Positions 1 through 7,614 of a DNA stretch of 35,912 nucleotides are shown here, piece by piece. Positions within the stretch are counted from its first letter, which is position 1. Every line of letters begins with the position of its first letter. The translations under genes and the position numbers were made by a program. The notes beneath the pieces were generated by a model that did not search any database, was not told where the DNA came from, and saw nothing but the letters and a program-made list of their open reading frames with translations. Origin of the DNA: JAAYZQ01 sp034428935 (lineage in GTDB: Bacteria; Chloroflexota; Anaerolineae; JAAYZQ01); contig DAOUHB010000150.1 of assembly GCA_034428935.1 (NCBI GenBank), positions 1 through 35,912 of the forward strand, in the 5' to 3' direction.

Positions 1-816
1 TTTGGGCTGCTGACGCTCATGGCCGTGGTCGTGGTCGTGCCCATCGTGCTGGTCGTGGGCTATATCGTCGTGCAGGGGCTGGGAGCGATTAGCTGGGAGT
101 TCCTCGCCGACTTTCCGCGGAACGGCATGAAGGAGGGCGGCATCCTGCCGGCCATCATCGGCACGGTGCTCCTCACCTTTGGCACGGCCATCGCCAGCAT
201 TCCCATTGCCCTGGGCGCGGCGATCTACCTGGCCGAGTACGCCCGCGATACCTGGCTAACCCGCGCCATTCGCCTGGCCATCATCAACCTGGCGGGCATT
301 CCCTCGGTGGTCTATGGGCTCTTTGGCCTGGGGCTCTTTGTCCTGTTCCTGGGCTTTGGCGCCAGCATCGTGGCCGGCAGCCTCACCCTGGGTCTCATGA
401 CCATGCCGGTGGTCATTTCCACGGCCGAGGAAGCGCTCTTGACGGTGCCCCAGCGTTTTCGCGTGGTGAGCCGCAGCCTGGGGGCCAGCCAGTGGCAGAC
501 GGTGCGGAACGTGGTGTTGCCCAACGCCCTGCCCGGCATCCTGACAGGGGTCATCCTGGGCCTGGAGCGGGCGGCGGGCGAGACGGCCCCCATCCTGTTT
601 ACCGCCGCCGCCTTTTACCTGCCCCAGTTGCCCCAGAGCGCCCTCAGCCCGACCATGGCCCTGCCCTACCACCTGTATGTCATTGCCACACAGGTGCCGG
701 GCATGCCCCTGGAGATCCAGTACGGCACCGCCCTCGTCCTCCTGGTGCTGGTCCTGGGCCTGAACCTGGTGGCCACGGTGCTCCGCAGCCGCTTCCGCCG
801 GAGGCGCCAGTGGTGA
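1..816 (+). CDS. pstA: Phosphate ABC transporter permease PstA (5' partial)
   Basis: Inner-membrane permease of the high-affinity phosphate importer PstSCAB. The frame is open to base 1, and the residues before the first ATG at 19 (FGLLTL) continue a hydrophobic helix, so the gene starts outside the window. The visible 271 residues hold about six membrane segments. The cytoplasmic EAA loop of binding-protein-dependent permeases is clear (RSLGASQWQTVRNVVLPNA), followed by the PstA-typical ERAAGETAP stretch. It overlaps the next ATPase gene by four bases (GTGA), so the two are translationally coupled. pstS and pstC would be expected upstream, outside the window. The family assignment is firm. 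The true N-terminus cannot be seen. Confidence 0.93.
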   Translation, partial: FGLLTLMAVVVVVPIVLVVGYIVVQGLGAISWEFLADFPRNGMKEGGILPAIIGTVLLTFGTAIASIPIALGAAIYLAEYARDTWLTRAIRLAIINLAGIPSVVYGLFGLGLFVLFLGFGASIVAGSLTLGLMTMPVVISTAEEALLTVPQRFRVVSRSLGASQWQTVRNVVLPNALPGILTGVILGLERAAGETAPILFTAAAFYLPQLPQSALSPTMALPYHLYVIATQVPGMPLEIQYGTALVLLVLVLGLNLVATVLRSRFRRRRQW

Positions 817-1571
817 ACAAGTTTTCGATTCGCGACCTGGGCTTTTACTACGACGGCCACCAGGCGCTGCGCAATGTGACCCTCGACGTCCCGGCCAACC
901 AGATCACCGTCGTCTTTGGCCCATCCCACGCCGGCAAGAGCACGCTGCTGCGCTGCCTGAACCGCCTCAACGACCTCATCGAGAACGTGCACCTGCGCCT
1001 CGAGGGCCAGGTTCTCCTCGACGGCGAGGACATTTACCGGCCGGGCACCGACGTGACCGAGCTGCGCCGGCGGGTGGGTATGGTCTTTGCCCTGCCCATC
1101 CCCCTGCCCCTCACCATCCGGCAGAACGTCACCTACGGCCCGGTGATGAGCGGCGAAAAGGACCATGCCCGCCTCGACGAGCTGGTGGAGCGCTGCCTCA
1201 AGCAGGCCGCCATCTGGGACGAGGTCAAGGACCGCCTGGACGAGCCGGCCATGAGGCTGTCGGGTGGCCAGCAGCAGCGGCTGTGCATCGCCCGCAGCCT
1301 GGCCCTGGAGCCCGAGGTCATCCTCCTCGACAACCCCACGTCGGGGCTCGATCCGCTGTCTACGGCCAAGGTCGAGGCCTCGTTGGAGGACCTGAAGGCG
1401 AGCTACACCGTGGTCCTGGTGCCCCACAGCGTCCAGCAGGCGGCCCGCGTGGCCGACCTGGCCGTCTTTTTGCTCAACGGCGAGCTGGTGGAGGCGGGCC
1501 CGGGCCAGGTGCTGTTCACCAGCCCGCGCGAGACGCGTACCGAGGATTACGTTACGGGGCGGTTCGGCTAG
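813..1571 (+). CDS. pstB: PstB-like phosphate ABC transporter ATPase with altered catalytic motifs
   Basis: ATP-binding subunit that would power phosphate import with PstA. The GTG start at 813 overlaps the pstA stop, giving 252 residues, the normal PstB size; longer upstream starts would run inside pstA. The signature motif LSGGQQQR, the D-loop (SGLDP) and the switch His205 (VPHSVQQAAR) are present. Key residues differ from the family. The P-loop reads GPSHAGKST, with His39 where the second glycine of GxxGxGK[ST] belongs. The Q-loop reads MVFALP, with Ala93 instead of Gln. Walker B reads LLDNP, with Asn174 in place of the catalytic Glu. The frame is intact and codon use is like the neighbours, so this is not obvious decay. 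It may hydrolyse ATP poorly, work with another ATPase, or have been adapted. PstB ancestry is clear; activity is uncertain. Confidence 0.85.
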   Translation: MNKFSIRDLGFYYDGHQALRNVTLDVPANQITVVFGPSHAGKSTLLRCLNRLNDLIENVHLRLEGQVLLDGEDIYRPGTDVTELRRRVGMVFALPIPLPLTIRQNVTYGPVMSGEKDHARLDELVERCLKQAAIWDEVKDRLDEPAMRLSGGQQQRLCIARSLALEPEVILLDNPTSGLDPLSTAKVEASLEDLKASYTVVLVPHSVQQAARVADLAVFLLNGELVEAGPGQVLFTSPRETRTEDYVTGRFG

Positions 1572-1615
1572 GCCAGGGCTGCGGGCCTCAAGACAGCAGG
1601 ATTGAGAGGTGAGAG

Positions 1616-2809
1616 TTGAACAAAGAGAGAAGCATCTTTACCGAAGCAGTGCACGGGGGCGAGCGCGCCCCCCGTCCTGATTATACGCCTGTCAGCACGC
1701 CCATCCATCATTCGGTGGGCTATCTGTACGACGACATGGCCGACCTGGACGCCGTATTTGGCGGGCAGCAGTCCGGCTACGTGTACACGCGCTACGGCAG
1801 CCCGACGGTCACCGGCTTTGAGCGGGTCATCGCCGGGGTGGAGGGCGCGGAGGACGCCGTGGCGTTTGCCTCGGGCATGGCCGCCGTCCACGCTGCGCTG
1901 CTGAGCGCTGGCGCCCGGGCAGGGACGACCATCGTCTCGGCCGCCGACGTCTACGGCGCCACCTATGCCCTCCTGGAGCGCTCGCTGTCGACCCTGGGGG
2001 TCAAGACCTGTTTCGTGGACATCACCGACGTGGAGCAGGTGCGCCAGACCGTCGGCACCGAGCGGCCGGCGGCGGTGCTGTGCGAGATCATCTCCAACCC
2101 CCTGGTCAAGGTTGCCGACGTGCCGGCCCTGGTAGAGATTGCCCACGGGGTGGGGGCGGCGCTCATCGTGGACAACACCTTTGCCACGCCCTACCTCTAC
2201 CGGCCCCTGGCCCACGGCGCCGATTACGTCGTCCATTCGGCGACCAAGTACATCGGCGGCCACGGCGACGTCATGGCTGGGGTGGTGGCCTGCTCGGCGG
2301 AGCGGGCCCTGGATCTGCGCGAGCGGCAAAAGCTGCTGGGCGCCAACCTGGGGCCCCAGGAGGCCTGGCTGGCCTTGCGGGGGATGAAAACCTTGCCGCT
2401 GCGCATGCGGCAGCACTGCGCCAACGCCATGGAGGTGGCCCGGTGGCTGGTCGGTCAGCGGGCCGTCGCCCGGGTGAACTACCCCGGGCTGCCGGAACAC
2501 CCCCAGCACGAGCTTGCAGGGCGACTGTTCGAGGGGCGCGGCTTTGGCGGGATGTTGAGCTTTGACCTGCGCGGCGCGGGCCGGCAGGAGGTCTTTCGCT
2601 TCATGGAGGCGCTGCGCCTGGTGTTGCCCGCCACGACCCTGGGCGACGTGTACAGCCTGACGCTCTACCCGGCCCACTCGTCCCACCGCATGCTGTCGCC
2701 CCAGGCACGGGCCGCCATCGGCATCGGCGACGGCCTCGTGCGCTTGAGCGTGGGCATCGAGGCGGCCGAGGACATCATCGCCGACCTGGCCCAGGCCCTG
2801 GAGGCCTAG
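1616..2809 (+). CDS. Cys/Met metabolism PLP-dependent enzyme (cystathionine gamma-synthase/lyase family)
   Basis: Cytoplasmic fold-type I PLP enzyme of the trans-sulfuration family, 397 residues, which is full length. Visible hallmarks are the N-terminal YTRYGSPT motif, the ASGMAA phosphate-binding loop, the cofactor aspartate in IVDNTFATPYL, and the Schiff-base lysine Lys211 in HSATKYIGGHGD. The family includes cystathionine gamma-synthase, cystathionine gamma/beta-lyase, methionine gamma-lyase and O-acetylhomoserine sulfhydrylase; I cannot choose among them from motifs. The start is TTG at 1616, chosen because of the purine-rich GAGAGGTGAG just upstream and because no in-frame ATG fits the family N-terminus. 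It lies 44 bases after the pstB-like gene and 15 bases before the permease gene, so it is probably co-transcribed with the latter. Confidence 0.9.
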   Translation: MNKERSIFTEAVHGGERAPRPDYTPVSTPIHHSVGYLYDDMADLDAVFGGQQSGYVYTRYGSPTVTGFERVIAGVEGAEDAVAFASGMAAVHAALLSAGARAGTTIVSAADVYGATYALLERSLSTLGVKTCFVDITDVEQVRQTVGTERPAAVLCEIISNPLVKVADVPALVEIAHGVGAALIVDNTFATPYLYRPLAHGADYVVHSATKYIGGHGDVMAGVVACSAERALDLRERQKLLGANLGPQEAWLALRGMKTLPLRMRQHCANAMEVARWLVGQRAVARVNYPGLPEHPQHELAGRLFEGRGFGGMLSFDLRGAGRQEVFRFMEALRLVLPATTLGDVYSLTLYPAHSSHRMLSPQARAAIGIGDGLVRLSVGIEAAEDIIADLAQALEA

Positions 2810-2824
2810 GACCGGATCGGCGCG

Positions 2825-4432
2825 ATGCAAACCCCCGACGTCAATCTCTGGAACTGGCTCCTCGCCGTGGCGCCCATCGCCACGGTGCTGGTGCTCATGG
2901 TCGGCTTTCGGTGGGGCGGCACCCGGGCCGGCCCGGCCGGGTGGCTCGTAGCCATGCTGCTGGCCTGGCTGCGCTTTGGCGCGGGCCTGGAGCTGCTGTG
3001 GGTCTCGCAACTGCGGGGGGTGTTGCTGACCCTCTTTGTGATCTATATCATCTGGTCGGCCATGGCGCTCTACCGGGTGGTGGACGAGGCGGGCGCCCTG
3101 GCGGCCGTGGGCGCCGGCATCTCGCGCCTCACCGCCGACCGCACTCTGCAGTTGCTGCTCATTGCCTGGATCTTTTGTTCCTTCGTCCAGGGCGTGGCCG
3201 GCTTTGGCGTGGGCCTCGCCATCTCCACGCCGCTCCTCATCGGCCTTGGCTTTTCGCCGGTCCTGGCCCTCTCGGCCGTCGCCATCGGCCATAGCTGGGC
3301 CGTCAACTTTGGCTCCATGGGCTCCTCCTTCCTGACCCTCATCGCCCAGTCGGGCCTGACGGGCTACGCGCTGGCTCCCTGGTCGGCGCTTCTCCTGGGG
3401 GTCACCTGCCTCGGCTGCGGCCTCCTGGTGGTCTGGATCGACAGGGGATGGGCGTCGGTGCGCCAGGCCTGGCCGGCCCTGCTCATCATCGGCACGGTCA
3501 TGGGCGCCGTCCAGGCGGGCCTGGCCGTCATCGGCCTGTGGAACCTGGCCGGTTTTGGCGCGGGGCTGGCCGGCCTGGGGGTGGCGGCGCTGGTGGTGCG
3601 CCTGCCCCGCTACCACTCTGTCCCCCGGGCGGAGGCGGTCGAGGGGCAGGCGGCGGGCGGCCCGGCGCCGGTGCTGCAGGCGGCCAACCCGGGCAGCGGG
3701 GGCCGCCTGGTGCCCCTCTGGCTGGCGGTGGCGCCCTACCTGGTCCTCATCGTCGTCGTCGGCGCCGCCGAGCTGTGGCCCTGGCTGAACGACGTGCTCA
3801 ACAGGGTAGCCCTGGCGGCCGATTTTCCCGAAGTACAGACGTCCTACGGCTGGACGACGCGGGCGGGACCGGGCCGGAGCATCAGCGTCTTTGGTCACGC
3901 CGGTGCCTTGCTCCTCTACGTGGCCGTCCTGTTCTACGCCGTCTACCGGCTGCTGGGCTTTTACGGCCCGGGGGTCACCCGCCGCATCGTCCGCAAGACG
4001 GTGCGCGGCTCGCTGCCGGCCTCCTACTCGATGCTGGCCCTGGTGGGCATGGCCATGGCCATGGACCACAGCGGCATGACCTACGTCCTGGCCCGGGGCT
4101 TGAGCCAGGTCGCGGGCCCGTTCTATGCCCTGGTCTCGCCCTTTATCGGGCTACTGGGCGCATTTATGACCGGCAGCAATACAAACTCAAACGTCGTCTT
4201 TGTCCCGCTGCAGCAGCAGGCCGCCGGGCTGCTGGGGCTGGACGTCCTGGCGGTCCTGGGGGCCCAGACCACGGGCGGCTCCCTGGGCTCCATGATCGCC
4301 CCGGCCAAGATCATCGTCGGCGCCGCCACGGTGGGGCTCGTCGACCAGGAGGGCAAGGTGCTCAAGTACACCCTGGTGCCCGCCTTTCTGCTCACGGCCA
4401 TCACCGGGCTCATCGTGTGGTGGTTTGCGTGA
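2825..4432 (+). CDS. L-lactate permease family transporter (LctP/LldP type)
   Basis: Integral membrane carrier of the lactate permease family (TC 2.A.14), whose members move L- and D-lactate or glycolate with protons. The 535 residues contain about 13 hydrophobic segments. The family fingerprint is seen near residues 115-175: FVQGVAGFGVGLAIS, then a GLGFSP loop, then AIGHSWAVNFGSMGSSF. A second conserved block, GSNTNSNVVF, lies near residue 455, with APAKIIVG further on. The loop near residues 265-295 is long and proline/alanine-rich. The ATG start is 15 bases after the PLP enzyme stop. The substrate could be lactate, glycolate or another short 2-hydroxy acid; nothing in the window fixes it. 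Confidence 0.88.
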   Translation: MQTPDVNLWNWLLAVAPIATVLVLMVGFRWGGTRAGPAGWLVAMLLAWLRFGAGLELLWVSQLRGVLLTLFVIYIIWSAMALYRVVDEAGALAAVGAGISRLTADRTLQLLLIAWIFCSFVQGVAGFGVGLAISTPLLIGLGFSPVLALSAVAIGHSWAVNFGSMGSSFLTLIAQSGLTGYALAPWSALLLGVTCLGCGLLVVWIDRGWASVRQAWPALLIIGTVMGAVQAGLAVIGLWNLAGFGAGLAGLGVAALVVRLPRYHSVPRAEAVEGQAAGGPAPVLQAANPGSGGRLVPLWLAVAPYLVLIVVVGAAELWPWLNDVLNRVALAADFPEVQTSYGWTTRAGPGRSISVFGHAGALLLYVAVLFYAVYRLLGFYGPGVTRRIVRKTVRGSLPASYSMLALVGMAMAMDHSGMTYVLARGLSQVAGPFYALVSPFIGLLGAFMTGSNTNSNVVFVPLQQQAAGLLGLDVLAVLGAQTTGGSLGSMIAPAKIIVGAATVGLVDQEGKVLKYTLVPAFLLTAITGLIVWWFA

Positions 4433-4441
4433 ACTCTATCA

Positions 4442-4474
4442 GGTGCGTCGCACGAACGGCACGTGCAACGCACC
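4442..4474 (+). terminator. Hairpin between permease and peptidase genes
   Basis: The outer arms GGTGCGT (4442-4448) and ACGCACC (4468-4474) are perfectly complementary. They enclose a second stem, GCACG/CGTGC. There is no T-run after it. It sits in the 61-base gap before the peptidase ribosome binding site, so it could be a weak terminator, an attenuator or an RNA-stability element. The structure is seen; the function is inference. Confidence 0.35.
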
Positions 4475-4493
4475 GGTGTGGGGGAGGTCAAGA

Positions 4494-6314
4494 TTGAGGG
4501 TGTCACAGCATCTGGACATCGCCGCCCTGGTGGCAGTGCCCCACGTCGATCCCTATGGCGGCTACGAGGTTTCGCCCGACGGGGCCCGGGCCGCCTTTGC
4601 CTGGAATCGCACCGGGCAATGGGAGATCTACGAGGCGCCCCTCGATGGGTCGCTGGCGCCACGGCAGGTTAGCCGCGGACCGGGGGCCAAGTTCGCGCCC
4701 CGCTATTCGCCGGCCGGCCGGCACCTGGCCTTTGTCGTCGACGAGGACGGCAGCGAGGCCTTTGACCTTCACGTCTGCGACCTGGAGAGCGGGGAACAGG
4801 CCAACCTCACCCCGGATTCGCCCGAGGCGCTGCAGCCCGACGTGGCCTGGGCGCCCGCGGGACAGGGGACGCTGCTGGCCTTTCTCGCCGAGGGAGACGG
4901 CCATTTTTGTCCCTACCTGCTGGACCTGGAGGGCGAGACGCCGCGCCTGGTGTGGCGCAGCCCTTCCCCGGCCTACGAGGTCGATTGGTCGCCCGACGGC
5001 CGCTGGTTGGCGATAGCGGCCGAGACCCGGGGCCAGGACTATGGCTTGACCCTCGTCCCGCTGGACGGCGGCGAGACGCGGACCGTGGGCGACGCCCGGG
5101 GCCCGCTCAACGCCCGGGATGGCCGCTGGGCGCCCGCGACCGGTGCGGGCGGCCTTCGCCTGGCCTTTGTCTCCGACGCCGGCGGCACGTGGGACGTGGG
5201 GATCTATGCCCTGGAAACGGGCCAGGTGACCTGGGTGACGGCGGGCGCCGCCGACAGGGAGAGCCCCACCTGGGCGCCCGACGGCAGTCGCCTGGCCTGG
5301 GTCGAGAGCCAGGGGCCCCGGAGCTGGATCGTCGTACACGACCTGGGCACGGGCGGGAGCGCCCGCTACGAGATGGAGCCGGGCATCCACCACGCGCCGC
5401 GCTTTACGCCCGCCGGCGACGCGCTCCTCGTGGCCGTGGACAGCCCGCGCCGGCCGGCCGATCTCTGGTTGCTCTCCCTGCCCGGCGGTGCCTGGCGGCA
5501 GCTCTGTCACTCTCTGCCGCCCGAGTTGACGGACGCGCCCTTTGTCGTACCCGAGGAGGTGCGCTATCCCGGCCTGGACGGGCAGCCGGTGCCGGCGCTG
5601 CTGTACCGACCGCCCGGAGCCACGGCGCCGGGGCCGGCAGTGGTCGTGATCCACGGCGGCCCCAACTGGCTATCACAGTTCACCTGGGACCCGGCCATCC
5701 AGCACATGCTCAGCCGGGGCTGGACCGTGCTGGCGCCCAACTACCGGGGCTCGACAGGGTATGGCCGCGAGTGGCAGCTTGCCAATCGCTTTGACCTGGG
5801 CGGCGGCGACACCAGGGACGTGGTGGCCGGGGCCGACTACCTGGTGCGAGAAGGGCTGGCCGATGCGCGGCGCGTGGCCGTCACCGGGCGGAGCCACGGC
5901 GGCTACCTGACCATGACGGCCCTCACCGGCTATCCCGACCGCTGGGCGGTGGGCTCGGCGGTGGTGCCCTTTCTCAACTGGTTCACCTCCCACGAGAACG
6001 TGCGCGAGGACGTGCGCCACTGGGACGTGGAGAACATGGGCGACCCGGTGACGCACCGCGACCTGTGGGTCGAGCGCTCGCCCTTCTTTTTCCTGGATCG
6101 CATCCAGGCGCCGGTGCAGTTGATCTGCGGCGCCCACGACGTGCGCTGCCCGGCCGTGGAGTCGCTCCAGGCCCGCGACACGCTCCGGGCCCTGGGCAAG
6201 GAGGTCAGCCTGGCCCTCTATCCCGACGAGGGCCACAGCTTCTTGCGGCGGGAAAACGTCATAGACGCCGAGGAACGGCGGGCCGCCTTCCTGGCCGCCG
6301 TTCTGGATGGGTGA
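4494..6314 (+). CDS. S9 family peptidase (prolyl oligopeptidase / acylaminoacyl-peptidase type)
   Basis: Serine peptidase with an N-terminal beta-propeller and a C-terminal alpha/beta-hydrolase domain, about 606 residues, typical for bacterial acylaminoacyl-peptidase-like S9 enzymes that trim peptides. Propeller blades show as repeated PDG/PAG motifs, for example VSPDGARAAF, YSPAGRHLAF and WSPDGRWLAI. The hydrolase domain has the oxyanion HGGP loop, the nucleophile Ser467 in GRSHGGYLT, Asp549 in GAHDVRCP and His581 in DEGHSF. No signal peptide is seen, so it is probably cytoplasmic. The TTG at 4494 is preferred because GGAGGT at 4483-4488 sits five bases before it; GTG at 4500 is an alternative. 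An upstream in-frame start at 4425 would overlap the permease gene and is less likely. The nucleophile elbow has His after Ser, where Tyr or Trp is more usual. Confidence 0.9.
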   Translation: MRVSQHLDIAALVAVPHVDPYGGYEVSPDGARAAFAWNRTGQWEIYEAPLDGSLAPRQVSRGPGAKFAPRYSPAGRHLAFVVDEDGSEAFDLHVCDLESGEQANLTPDSPEALQPDVAWAPAGQGTLLAFLAEGDGHFCPYLLDLEGETPRLVWRSPSPAYEVDWSPDGRWLAIAAETRGQDYGLTLVPLDGGETRTVGDARGPLNARDGRWAPATGAGGLRLAFVSDAGGTWDVGIYALETGQVTWVTAGAADRESPTWAPDGSRLAWVESQGPRSWIVVHDLGTGGSARYEMEPGIHHAPRFTPAGDALLVAVDSPRRPADLWLLSLPGGAWRQLCHSLPPELTDAPFVVPEEVRYPGLDGQPVPALLYRPPGATAPGPAVVVIHGGPNWLSQFTWDPAIQHMLSRGWTVLAPNYRGSTGYGREWQLANRFDLGGGDTRDVVAGADYLVREGLADARRVAVTGRSHGGYLTMTALTGYPDRWAVGSAVVPFLNWFTSHENVREDVRHWDVENMGDPVTHRDLWVERSPFFFLDRIQAPVQLICGAHDVRCPAVESLQARDTLRALGKEVSLALYPDEGHSFLRRENVIDAEERRAAFLAAVLDG

Positions 6315-7581
6315 ATCGATGGACGCGAAGGCCGGAAACCTGAAATTGTCGCTGGAGACCGTCCGGCTCCTGGCGGTGTACAAGCAGGGCCTGCATCGCC
6401 GGCCGCCCCGGGGCAGCCGGCAGGTGCTGCTGGACGCCATCCGGCGCATCGGGCTGCTGCAACTGGACACCGTCCACGTCGTGGCGCGCAGCCACTACCT
6501 GGTGATGCTCAGCCGGGTGGGCCTCTACGATCCGGAGGACCTGGACGCGCTTCTCTATCCGGAGCGCAAGCTCTTTGAGGGGTGGGCCCACGTCGCCTGC
6601 CTGATCCCCATCGAGCAGTACCCGCGCCTGGCGCCCGTGATCCACGCCCGGCGGCAGCAGGGTCGGCCCGACTGGCTGCACCGCCGCCTGGGCGAGAATC
6701 CCCAGGCGACGCTGGACGCCATCCTGGCCGAGGTGCGAGAGCGAGGGCCCGTCGCTTCGCGGGAGTTCGAGGATCCCCGCCATGAGCGAAAGGGCTGGTG
6801 GGACTGGAAGCCGGCCAAGGACGCCCTGGAGTATCTGTTCGACGTGGGGCACCTGATGATCGACCGCAGGGAGAACTTTCAGCGCTTTTACGACCTGGCC
6901 GAGCGGGTGCTGCCCGAGAGCGCCGCACCGCCCACGGGAACCGTCGAGGAATACCAGCGCTGGGCCGTGGAGCGGGGGGTGTGGCACCTGGGCGTGGCCA
7001 CGGCCCCCCAGGCCGCCGACTACTACCGGCTCAAGATCACGCCCACCCGGCGGGCGGTGAGCGCCCTGGTACAAGAGGGCGCGCTGCTGCCCGTGGAGGT
7101 GGAGGGCTGGAAGGAGCCGGCCTACCTGTGCCCCGCAGACCTGCCCCTGGTCCGCGAGATCGAGGCGGGGGAGCACCGGCCGGAGGTCACGACCTTGCTG
7201 TCGCCCTTTGACAACCTCATCTGGGACCGGGCCCGGGTGGAGGACCTGTTTGGCTTTGAGTACCGCATCGAGATCTATACGCCGGCCTCACAGCGCCGGT
7301 ACGGATATTACGTGATGCCCATCCTCCACCGCGGGCGGCTGGTGGGCCGCCTGGATCCCAAGGCCGACCGGCAGTCAAACAGGCTCATCGTCCGTGGCCT
7401 CTACCTGGAGCCGGGCGAGAATCCCGGCGACCACCTGGTGGAAGGCCTGGCAGGTGCCCTGTGCGAGTTCGCGGCCTTTCACGGCAGCAGGGAGGTGACC
7501 TTCCAGGGGCCGGACGAGGCGGGCCTGGCTCCCCGCTTGCACGCGCACCTTCCGCCCCGGATCGCCGGCCCTACCTCCTGA
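6307..7581 (+). CDS. Winged-helix DNA glycosylase, YcaQ/AlkX (HTH_42) superfamily
   Basis: Member of the HTH_42 family, whose characterised members (E. coli YcaQ, Streptomyces AlkZ and relatives) unhook alkylated bases or interstrand crosslinks in DNA. The product is up to 424 residues, full length for the family. The N-terminal winged-helix part contains the catalytic QxD/QxQ position as IGLLQLDTV, with Gln52 and Asp54 counted from 6307. Downstream are the FEGWAH motif and the C-terminal block LLSPFDNLIWDR followed by EIYTP and RRYGYYVMP. ATG 6307 overlaps the peptidase stop by eight bases; ATG 6319 is an equally possible start, since neither has a strong ribosome binding site. Overlap with the peptidase gene suggests co-transcription. 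The QxD form points to the AlkZ-like (AZL) rather than the YcaQ-like (QxQ) branch. Confidence 0.85.
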   Translation: MGESMDAKAGNLKLSLETVRLLAVYKQGLHRRPPRGSRQVLLDAIRRIGLLQLDTVHVVARSHYLVMLSRVGLYDPEDLDALLYPERKLFEGWAHVACLIPIEQYPRLAPVIHARRQQGRPDWLHRRLGENPQATLDAILAEVRERGPVASREFEDPRHERKGWWDWKPAKDALEYLFDVGHLMIDRRENFQRFYDLAERVLPESAAPPTGTVEEYQRWAVERGVWHLGVATAPQAADYYRLKITPTRRAVSALVQEGALLPVEVEGWKEPAYLCPADLPLVREIEAGEHRPEVTTLLSPFDNLIWDRARVEDLFGFEYRIEIYTPASQRRYGYYVMPILHRGRLVGRLDPKADRQSNRLIVRGLYLEPGENPGDHLVEGLAGALCEFAAFHGSREVTFQGPDEAGLAPRLHAHLPPRIAGPTS

Positions 7582-7598
7582 GCTGGCCCAGGGGTTTT

Positions 7599-7612
7599 CC
7601 CGGCCGGCCGGG
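7599..7612. repeat. 14-bp perfect palindrome between convergent genes
   Basis: CCCGGCCGGCCGGG is a perfect palindrome in the 33-base gap between the convergent glycosylase and metalloprotease genes. It has no unpaired loop and no T-run on either side, so it is at most a weak transcription barrier. Confidence 0.3.
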
Positions 7613-7614
7613 CC

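Noticed and set aside
1568..4069. 833-codon open frame on the minus strand
   Set aside because: It lies antisense to the PLP enzyme and permease genes, which have full family motifs. Its product is low-complexity Gly/His/Gln/Arg text typical of high-GC shadow frames.
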